Source: Bacteroides finegoldii DSM 17565 (GTDB lineage Bacteria; Bacteroidota; Bacteroidia; Bacteroidales; Bacteroidaceae). From it: a stretch of DNA of 46,577 bases. The translations under genes were made by a program, and so were the position numbers. Numbering within the stretch: position 1 is the first letter of the stretch; every line of letters starts with the position of its first letter. The stretch lies in contig NZ_GG688319.1 in NCBI RefSeq assembly GCF_000156195.1, positions 191,054-237,630 on the forward strand, given 5' to 3'. Below are positions 40,994 to 46,577 of this stretch, piece by piece. The notes under the pieces were generated by a model. The model did not search any database and was not told where the DNA came from. It was given only the letters and a program-made list of their open reading frames with translations.

Positions 40994-41752
40994 TCATAAA
41001 TATTGATACTCATTCCTGACTCTTTCTTCTCCCTGCGAGAAATACGTCTCGTCTTTTTCAATGCAAATACATTTTCTATTCGTATAAATGCAGGCAATAG
41101 CGGTGCTCATGCTTCCCGATGCAAAATCAAGGACTGTATCTCCTTCCTTTGTGTATGTTTTTATCAGATACTGCAATAATGCAATCGGCTTTTGGTTGAC
41201 ATGGATCGTTTTGCCTTCTGATTCCGCTGTTTTGAAGTATTTTACACTTCGTGGGTATCTTCTCCCTTTGTTTTCATGCCTGAATGTAGGGTTGGGTACA
41301 TTGTTTACCCCCGTCCAGTTACTTCCTCGTTTCGTGCGGTTTCCATAAGGTTCGCCTTCCTCCATGATTGGATAATAAGGAATTTCACCCCTGCCAAAGA
41401 CACTTATTAGCTCATGCGCTTTTAGAGGTTGCTTTTTAGCAAGGAGAAAATTGCTTGCTTTTGACTTTTCCCAAACCCAGTCATATTTAAATTCGTCTAA
41501 ATTGCCGCAGCGTAGAAGGCTGCTGAATGGTTCACTGCCAAATAAAACCGTAGGTGCATTTTTTTTCCTTACTCTTCTGATCTCTTTCCACATTTCCGGG
41601 AATGGTATTATTTTATCCCACTGTGAAACTGTGATTCCAAAGGGGGGATCACATAAAACCAAGTCGATACTTGATTCCGGAAGAAAAGGCATTACTTCAA
41701 GGCAATCGGCTTTATATAACGTAATGTCTTTCGCAAAAACAATCTTTTCCAT
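40994..41752 (-). CDS. DNA methyltransferase, DPPF type, in an AT-rich island
   Basis: 252 residues. The catalytic motif LVLCDPPFG (D35-PP-F38) lies near the N-terminus, the family block HVNQKPIALLQYLIKTYT towards the C-terminus, and the SAM motif VLDFASGSMSTAIAC after it. The usual GSGTT of that motif is changed to SGSMST. Beta-group N4/N6 methylase by order. Its base composition is clearly more AT-rich than the tra genes on both sides, which points to separate acquisition. No restriction gene is adjacent. It is the third methyltransferase in this transfer operon. Confidence 0.85.
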   Translation of the reverse strand: MEKIVFAKDITLYKADCLEVMPFLPESSIDLVLCDPPFGITVSQWDKIIPFPEMWKEIRRVRKKNAPTVLFGSEPFSSLLRCGNLDEFKYDWVWEKSKASNFLLAKKQPLKAHELISVFGRGEIPYYPIMEEGEPYGNRTKRGSNWTGVNNVPNPTFRHENKGRRYPRSVKYFKTAESEGKTIHVNQKPIALLQYLIKTYTKEGDTVLDFASGSMSTAIACIYTNRKCICIEKDETYFSQGEERVRNEYQYL

Positions 41753-41940
41753 TGCATCAATCCAAATGTTTCTTTACCTCTTGGTTGTAATCCGAATAGG
41801 CTTGTTTGTACTAAAAATTTCTTTCTCTGTTTTTTCTTTCTCCGGACATTCAAGGCAAAATGCCTTTTCTGCCCTTCAAGATATTCTTTCTCAATTTCGA
41901 TGACATGGAAGTCAAACTCTGACTTGTGGATAATTTGCCT
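41692..41940 (-). CDS. Possible small gene before the methyltransferase, without a normal start
   Basis: After the gene ending at 41961 the reverse strand has a strong Shine-Dalgarno sequence (AAAGGAGG) followed by an open frame of about 80 residues (IIHKSEFDFHVIEIEKEYLE at the start, then basic RRKKKQRKK and FLVQTSLFGLQPRGK), overlapping the start of the methyltransferase gene. No ATG, GTG or TTG stands at the right distance; ATT would be the start. It may be a decayed gene or one with a rare start. The codon pattern is protein-like and AT-rich like the methyltransferase. Confidence 0.3.
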   Translation of the reverse strand, partial: RQIIHKSEFDFHVIEIEKEYLEGQKRHFALNVRRKKKQRKKFLVQTSLFGLQPRGKETFGLMQWKRLFLRKTLRYIKPIALK

Positions 41941-41960
41941 CCTTTCCCTTTTATCGTTCG

Positions 41961-42686
41961 TTAATAATCCAGCCGTCCCGCATCGCGCCACCGTCCGAAA
42001 GCCCCGTCGAGAATCTCCCGTTTGGTACGTTCGCGGTAAATCTTCGCTTTCCAGTAGCCAATACGTACCTGTATGTATTTCCACGTCTCGATGTACGCCC
42101 GGTTCAGGTGCCGCTCGATGTCGTCCAGCGACATATTGACCGCCTCCAATACCATCAGCAGGTCACTGGTCGAGCAGGCCGCAGCCCCCGTGGCGTAAAG
42201 CACAAGGTCGCTTACCGACTTGTAGAGCTGTTCCCCGTCATGGGCGATGTCGCGTATGGCCTTCTCGTTGATGGTCAGAATCAGCGCGTCGGACGGCTCT
42301 ACACGTCCCCGTTTCAGGACCTTCTCGTTGAAGTCCTCCAGCAGTCTCTTGTAGTCGCCGATACGGTCGCTGACCGAGTTGTAGGTGTTCTTTACGTTCA
42401 GTACCGTCCGTAAGGACTGGTACATCACGTCGATGACGTCGAAGGCGCGGGTGTAGCGGTCCAGATCCACGTTCAGTTCCTTGTACCCGCCGACTTCCTC
42501 ACGGCTGTACTCGTGCAGCAGCTTGTTGCTGTATTCCAGTGTACTGCGGGCCAGCAGCAGGCTGCGCTGTTTCTTGTGGTCGTTGATGTAGGCTTCCACC
42601 GACACGATGTCGAAAGTCCATTGCGCCTTGGCGATGCCGGGCAGGAGTGACAGCAGCACGACCGTTGCCAGTAGGATACGTTTCAT
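41961..42686 (-). CDS. Exported transfer protein in the TraI position (241 aa)
   Basis: Signal peptide to about residue 22 (GIAKAQW), followed by a helical protein (VEAYINDHKKQRSLLLARST, YKELNVDLDRYTRAFDVIDV, DYKRLLEDFNEKVLKRG). Helical, exported and between traG and traJ, it has the traits of TraI/VirB5-like proteins, but its sequence is not the DUF4141 form I remember from CTnDOT. It overlaps the end of the large upstream gene by 4 bases. It may line the channel or pilus tip; inference only. Confidence 0.75.
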   Translation of the reverse strand: MKRILLATVVLLSLLPGIAKAQWTFDIVSVEAYINDHKKQRSLLLARSTLEYSNKLLHEYSREEVGGYKELNVDLDRYTRAFDVIDVMYQSLRTVLNVKNTYNSVSDRIGDYKRLLEDFNEKVLKRGRVEPSDALILTINEKAIRDIAHDGEQLYKSVSDLVLYATGAAACSTSDLLMVLEAVNMSLDDIERHLNRAYIETWKYIQVRIGYWKAKIYRERTKREILDGAFGRWRDAGRLDY

Positions 42687-45241
42687 GGCCGCACCTCCTT
42701 TCTGCCGTCCTTACCGTTCCTGACGTTTCCGTTCCGGAATGCCCGTGCATTCTCCATCCAGCGGTCGTGGCATTCTTCCACGAGCGTCAGCCTGCGCCCC
42801 TCGTCCGTGTCCGGTTCCGGCAGCACGTCCTTCAGCACGTCGATGATGCTCCGCTTGTAGTGTATCATCTTCTCCAGCGACACGAGGTCGGCATATATCT
42901 TCGTGATCCGGGAATCGACCTCACGCGCTATGGAGAGCCGGTCGCTCGACCACAGCAGGTGGTACACCTCCCCGGTCGGTGTCTCTTCCGGCGGGGCGGG
43001 GCGTGCATACTCCGTCGTGATTTTGCAGGAGGGGTATTCCCGTGCTATCTCGGCTATGCGGTCGTTCACGATTTTGGTTTTCTCCGCGTCCGGAAGGTTC
43101 GGGTCGAGCGTCAGCACGTCGGCCACGTGCGTGTCGGTATAGGCCGTGGTCAGTTCCCAGCTGATTTGCAGGATGGCGCGGTGTATCTTGATACCGAGGA
43201 AATACTTCGGTTTCCGCGCTATCGAAATCGTCGCCTTGAACGTGATGACGCCCTTGATGTTCGGCATGGTCGCCTTGCGGACATAGGTATAGCCGCTCCA
43301 TGCGCCGCCGTCCTGCCAAGTGAGGCTATAAGCCGTCTTGCAGTCCTGCATGATGGCAGGTATGCGGTAATAGTCGTCTGTCGCCACGTCATTGTCTCCG
43401 GCGGACTCGGCTTTCGCGTCGTTGTATTCCTTCTGTTTCTGCTGCCACTCCGCCAGTTCGCTTTTCAGGCGGTCTATCTGTTTCCGGTTCTCGTTGTATT
43501 GCTGACGGTACACCGCCGCATCTTCCACGCTCGCCTCGGCGATTTTCTTCAGCAGGACGGCATTCTCGTTCTCCAGGGTCTGAACCTGCGAGCCGAGCAG
43601 GGCGACCTTGCTCTCGGCTTCCTGCACCAGCGCGTCCAGTTCGGACAAGTCCAGTTCGTTCTCCGTGACCGAGGTCTGCATGGCGCACTCCTTCGAATGG
43701 GCGTTCAGCGAACTGCCGCACTTGCGGCATTTGTACTGCGTCGTCCCTTGTCCGAGCGTGGCGCCGTCGGAACACGTCACGTTGATCGTCACGCTCTCGC
43801 AGCCTTGCAGCTTGGCGGCATCCGTCGCCTGGTAATAGTTCCTCGCGTCGGAGGTTATATAATAGGTATAGCCTTCCTCGTTGTCGTTGAACTCCGAGAG
43901 CCGGGCGTTGAGTTGCGCCTTGAAGACGTTCAGGTCCATGGAATAGGAATCGAACACCTCTTCATAGATGACCTCTTCGCGGTTCCAGCTCTGTTTTACA
44001 TGGATTTCGTAGGCGTATGCCTTTTTCGTCTGCTTGCCGCCCCGGCTGATGATGTAGGCGTTCTGCCAGTAGTCGATGGTATAGGTGTAACCGTCGTTCC
44101 GGTTGTTGAGCTGCCGTACCCGGTCTCTCGACCACCCGGCATACCGTTCCGAATTGGCAAGTGCCTGCTCCCGTTGCGAGGCGTTGGGATAAAAGCCCGG
44201 GTCGGTCGTGTTGAACCGCGTCCATTCACCGCCGTTCAATATGCTGTTGTCGTCCGTCGGCGGGTAGTAGTCGCACAAGGCGATGCTGCCTTGCTCGCGC
44301 CTCGCGATATACCACCGTTGGGTATAATAGTTCCCGGCGGTTTCGTCCAGATAGTCCGTCATCCACCCCGTGAGGTTGTACTCGCTCAACTCGAACAGCC
44401 CGGCAACATTGTCCTCGCCGCCCACCATGCCGACAAGCAGGCCGCCGAGGTCGTGTTCCGCCTGCTCGAAAAGCGCACCGTAATGCTCGTACAGGTTCAC
44501 GATTTCACTGACCTTGCCGCTCATCAGGTCATGGAACGAACTGGTCTGCAGCAGGGCGTCGCCGAGGTTGGTGATACCTGCCGTGGCAAGCCCGACGCCC
44601 ATGTCGTACAGGTGCTCGATATCCTCTTGCAGGTTCTCGCCGGTAAAGTTGCCCGGCACGCGGGCAAGGTCGTCCAGCATGTGTTGCCAGTCAATGCCGC
44701 CCGCTTCCGAGAGTTTCAGCAAGGGGGCTATCTCCCGGTTGATTTCAAGAAACACGATGTCCGAGAACGTCAGCGTGCTGTTCGTTACCACGCTCTCGAA
44801 CTGCATACACAGGCTTTTCGTCTCGTCGCAGATTTTCATCAGGTAGCTGCCCCAGTGGATGGCGGTCTGCGGAGAGCGGAGCATCAGCTTCGCCACCGCC
44901 CATATTTTCGGCATGATCTTTTCCGCTACCATGTGGTAGATGCGGCGGTAATAGTAGTTCTCCGTGCTGCTGCACCAGATACCGAGGTCGGAAAGGGCCT
45001 TGTGTTCCAAAAATTTGGAGGCGAAAATTCCCGCCGTAGCGACTTCCGCCGCGTTGTAATGCTTCAGGATGTCATCGACCTGCTCCCGGTAATAGCCCTC
45101 GGCCACGGCTTCCGTACCGAAGGCGGTAGCCATCGCCGCCACGGTACGCGCGTCATAGTTCACGCTGTAATACTGGGCGTGGACACGCTGCACGGCAGTG
45201 AGCGCAAGTACGATCAGGACAAACGACAGCCGTTTCATCAT
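42683..45241 (-). CDS. Large exported conjugation-associated protein (852 aa)
   Basis: A signal peptide (about 1-22, QRVHAQ) leads into a helical N-terminal half (DDILKHYNAAEVATAGIFAS; HDLMSGKVSEIVNLYEHYGA). A middle beta-rich region follows, then a zinc-ribbon-like CRKC and a further Cys at about 503-520 (YKCRKCGSSLNAHSKEC). After it come a coiled coil at about 530-610 (VQTLENENAVLLKKIAEA, RKQIDRLKSELAEWQQKQKE) and a mixed C-terminus. I do not know the family. It overlaps both neighbours by 4 bases, which ties it firmly to the transfer operon between traG and the TraI-position gene. Its size suggests a structural periplasmic role. Confidence 0.75.
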   Translation of the reverse strand: MMKRLSFVLIVLALTAVQRVHAQYYSVNYDARTVAAMATAFGTEAVAEGYYREQVDDILKHYNAAEVATAGIFASKFLEHKALSDLGIWCSSTENYYYRRIYHMVAEKIMPKIWAVAKLMLRSPQTAIHWGSYLMKICDETKSLCMQFESVVTNSTLTFSDIVFLEINREIAPLLKLSEAGGIDWQHMLDDLARVPGNFTGENLQEDIEHLYDMGVGLATAGITNLGDALLQTSSFHDLMSGKVSEIVNLYEHYGALFEQAEHDLGGLLVGMVGGEDNVAGLFELSEYNLTGWMTDYLDETAGNYYTQRWYIARREQGSIALCDYYPPTDDNSILNGGEWTRFNTTDPGFYPNASQREQALANSERYAGWSRDRVRQLNNRNDGYTYTIDYWQNAYIISRGGKQTKKAYAYEIHVKQSWNREEVIYEEVFDSYSMDLNVFKAQLNARLSEFNDNEEGYTYYITSDARNYYQATDAAKLQGCESVTINVTCSDGATLGQGTTQYKCRKCGSSLNAHSKECAMQTSVTENELDLSELDALVQEAESKVALLGSQVQTLENENAVLLKKIAEASVEDAAVYRQQYNENRKQIDRLKSELAEWQQKQKEYNDAKAESAGDNDVATDDYYRIPAIMQDCKTAYSLTWQDGGAWSGYTYVRKATMPNIKGVITFKATISIARKPKYFLGIKIHRAILQISWELTTAYTDTHVADVLTLDPNLPDAEKTKIVNDRIAEIAREYPSCKITTEYARPAPPEETPTGEVYHLLWSSDRLSIAREVDSRITKIYADLVSLEKMIHYKRSIIDVLKDVLPEPDTDEGRRLTLVEECHDRWMENARAFRNGNVRNGKDGRKEVRP

Positions 45242-45921
45242 CTATTCTCCATTATCTTGTTTATTTCCCTCTGCTCGAAACGCCACCGTTCGGTTTCGAT
45301 GCAGTTTTCCGTGACAAGCCGGCAGAACATGTCATGTATGACGGTGGCGTCCTCGACGGCCTTCCGAATCCGGCTCTTGCGGGAGCCGAACCATCTCATG
45401 TACCAGGGCTGTCTCAGATAAGCCTCGCGCACGGTCTGGTAGCGTTGCCATCCCAGGTCGTTCAGCCGGTCTCCACTCGGCCGGTCTCCACTCGGCCTGT
45501 TTCCGTTCAGCGGGTTGCCGCTCAGCGGGCTGGCGTTCAGCTCCCTGCCCAACTCTTCCCTGAAGCCGTGCTCGTCGAAGGGAAGCCTGCCGCACATCTT
45601 GTCGCACAGGTCGTAAAACTCCTTCTCTCTGGGATTGTCTTTGTAATACCGGTCCAGATACGCGTCCAGTTCCGCGTCCGTCATGCCCAGCCGGAGGGAA
45701 TACTCCGACAGCAGCCTTTCGATGGCCGACACCTTTTCCGGTGTCAGACCGTATGCCGAGAGCAGTTGCTCTTTTGTCAGCATACAGAACTCACGGATAG
45801 ACAGGCCGGTGAGTTCCGGGTTGTCGATTGAAATCTCCTGCCTTGTCAGGCTGCTCTCGAAACCCATCTCGTTCAGGCCGAAGCCGAGAGACAGGGTAAT
45901 CAGAATCCTTTCTTTTTTCAT
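45238..45921 (-). CDS. Hypothetical protein after traG (227 aa)
   Basis: Begins MKKERILITLSLGFGLNEMG at 45921, 5 bases after the traG stop; a longer frame upstream lies within traG and was rejected. The first 20 residues may be a weak signal or membrane-associated segment. The middle holds helical repeats (YGLTPEKVSAIERLLSEYSL, LDAYLDRYYKDNPREKEFYD). A Pro/Asn/Ser/Gly stretch of short degenerate repeats (SGNPLNGNRPSGDRPSGD) follows, near 45470-45530. The C-terminus is basic and helical. Position corresponds to traH, but I cannot confirm the family. Confidence 0.7.
   Translation of the reverse strand: MKKERILITLSLGFGLNEMGFESSLTRQEISIDNPELTGLSIREFCMLTKEQLLSAYGLTPEKVSAIERLLSEYSLRLGMTDAELDAYLDRYYKDNPREKEFYDLCDKMCGRLPFDEHGFREELGRELNASPLSGNPLNGNRPSGDRPSGDRLNDLGWQRYQTVREAYLRQPWYMRWFGSRKSRIRKAVEDATVIHDMFCRLVTENCIETERWRFEQREINKIMENR
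45470..45535 (-). repeat. Short degenerate tandem repeat coding NR/DR-PSGD units
   Basis: The plus strand shows CTCGGCCGGTCTCCA, a second near-copy ACTCGGCCTGTTTCCG and related TCAGCGGG units. These code a Pro/Ser/Gly-rich linker in the protein at 45238-45921. Copy number probably varies between strains. Confidence 0.5.
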
Positions 45922-45926
45922 TGCAC

Positions 45927-46436
45927 CTATAATCTTGTTGTTAAATTCAATACCCGTCCCGCCTCGTTCACCTTCTGGGCGAAAGGCAGGGACTTGCCGA
46001 TGCCGCTGGCGTCCCAGTCGCGGCAGTACGCCTCGATAGCCTCCTGGTGGCTGCACCGGAGTTCTTTCTTGTAGAGTTTCAGGGCCTCTTTCTCCGCCCG
46101 TTCGGTGGTGTAGGTCATGTAGCACTCGTGCGGTTCTTCCACGCCGTACACGCCGCTCGTCGTACCCCGGCGGATGAACACCTCGCGGAAGAAGCTGCGC
46201 CCTTCCTTGTTCTCCAGCCGGTTGATGGTGAATATCTTTTTGCAGTCTATATCCGTCAGGCCGAGGATGCTTTTGATGGTGTCGAAACGCTCGCGGAACT
46301 TGCTCTGGTCGAGCAGCATCACCACATCGGAGTTGTTGATGATGGCTTCCTTGACGATAGGGCTGCCGATGATGTCCTGTATTTCCTGTGTTACCACACC
46401 GACGCTGGCCCAAAATTTACGGGCCGTCTTGTGTAG
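45927..46436 (-). CDS. traG: traG (VirB4-type ATPase), 3' exon
   Basis: About 168 C-terminal residues of the conjugation ATPase TraG. ARKFWASVGVVTQEIQDI holds the conserved TQE motif, followed by NNSDVVMLLDQSKFRERFDT, EVFIRRGTTSGVYGVEEPHE and the C-terminal TTERAEKEALKLYKKEL. TraG is the cytoplasmic-face motor of the mating channel, homologous to VirB4. Upstream of the codons LHKTARK the sequence turns abruptly into the 3' end of a group II intron; the rest of the gene lies beyond the window. If the intron splices, traG may still work. The exact exon boundary (about 46430-46440) is not certain. Confidence 0.88.
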   Translation of the reverse strand, partial: LHKTARKFWASVGVVTQEIQDIIGSPIVKEAIINNSDVVMLLDQSKFRERFDTIKSILGLTDIDCKKIFTINRLENKEGRSFFREVFIRRGTTSGVYGVEEPHECYMTYTTERAEKEALKLYKKELRCSHQEAIEAYCRDWDASGIGKSLPFAQKVNEAGRVLNLTTRL

Positions 46437-46577
46437 GCTAAGCACCCAGCGCCTTATCATATTTCTATGGTAGGTTTCCAAATGCTCGCCCCCGAACCGG
46501 ACTTACACCTCTCAGCGTATCCGGCTCTCCACTAATTTCAGTCTATCTTTCCGTCATGTATCTTCTTGCGACAACTC
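46437..46577 (-). mobile_element. Group II intron, 3' end, inserted in traG (rest outside the window)
   Basis: Reverse-strand sequence from the window edge runs through domain V (46494-46527) and domain VI (about 46440-46487), then into traG codons. The intron-coded reverse transcriptase would lie to the right of the window. In domain VI, GAGCATTTGG (46478-46487 on the reverse strand) pairs with CTGGGTGCTT (46440-46449), using several G-U pairs. Confidence 0.8.
46494..46527 (-). ncRNA. Group II intron domain V
   Basis: 34 nucleotides, the canonical length. It starts GAGCCGGAT (with the catalytic AGC) and ends GTCCGGTTC. The distal stem ACGCT/GGTGT closes a GAGA tetraloop of the GNRA type, with a two-base bulge between stems. 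This matches the catalytic hairpin of group II introns. Confidence 0.88.

Larger units (their letters stand above)
18301..46577 (-). mobile_element. Transfer region of a CTnDOT-like ICE
   Basis: traG, traJ, traK, traL, traM, traN, traO and a coupling protein lie in the usual Bacteroidales order on one strand, with extra genes inserted. The ICE's own integrase, ends and relaxase are not in the window. The fimbrial genes (2455-14820) and XRE/AlbA_2 pair to the left may be its cargo, but no boundary is visible. Confidence 0.8.

Noticed and set aside
42647..45421. 924-residue plus-strand frame opposite the 852-residue exported protein
   Set aside because: The minus frame has a signal peptide, Cys ribbon and 4-base overlaps with its neighbours; the plus frame has none of these and crosses gene boundaries.
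45922..46413. N-terminal extension of the 227-residue protein at 45238 to 391 residues
   Set aside because: The extension lies in another frame over the conserved traG 3' exon; the ATG at 45921, just after the traG stop, is the natural start.

Overview
The window is Bacteroidales DNA (Bacteroides, Parabacteroides or Alistipes type). The reasons are promoters with the Bacteroidetes -7 box TAnnTTTG, a type V (FimA/Mfa1-like) fimbrial operon, and a CTnDOT-type tra operon (traG, J, K, L, M, N, O plus a VirD4-like coupling protein). Species cannot be fixed from the sequence. Most of it looks like an integrative conjugative element (ICE) that has itself collected several mobile or variable parts.

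Layout. 1-113: truncated start of an IS transposase (-). 576-1537: three small unrecognised genes (+), then a terminator. 1590-2454: no gene, but four copies of a near-palindromic repeat that form two side-by-side ~200-bp inverted-repeat segments, each carrying a promoter just inside one repeat. The right-hand one (2114-2331, perfect 19-bp inverted repeats) is a strong candidate for an invertible promoter of the fimbrial operon, drawn here in the OFF orientation. 2455-14820: fimbrial operon (+): DUF3575 protein, DUF3868/OmpA/TPR protein, major fimbrillin, Mfa2-like anchor, three large fimbrillin-like or tip lipoproteins, then a thioredoxin-like lipoprotein after a terminator. 14841-16123: broken gene for a protein made of six helix-turn-helix-like repeats. 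16148-18149: XRE regulator and Schlafen/AlbA_2 ATPase gene (-). The ATPase gene holds six 13-bp tandem repeats whose copy number sets the reading frame of its C-terminus, and the 3' tail of a second copy lies beside it.

18301-46577: transfer operon (-), read from right to left: traG 3' exon, three genes of the TraH/TraI region, an AT-rich methyltransferase, a traJ-adjacent exported protein, traJ, a small gene, traK, traL, traM, two methyltransferases, traN, traO, a lectin-fold-like lipoprotein, an unknown gene, and the coupling protein. traG is cut by a group II intron, whose domains V and VI lie at the right edge. traJ is split by an 11.9-kb integrative mobilizable element (IME, 27421-39317) bounded by 8-bp direct repeats inside the traJ codons LYFV.

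The IME carries two tandem tyrosine recombinases, a KilA-N protein, an envelope operon (SH3-domain membrane protein, TonB-like protein, YD-repeat-like lipoprotein) behind a long structured leader, a relaxase module with a candidate oriT, and two excisionase-type helix-turn-helix proteins. It encodes mobilization functions but no type IV secretion genes, so it presumably needs a helper such as this ICE. Yet while integrated it breaks the ICE's traJ, and precise excision would restore a 377-residue TraJ. Genes for surface attachment (fimbriae), DNA export and DNA methylation sit together, and at least three loci show sequence signs of reversible on/off switching.
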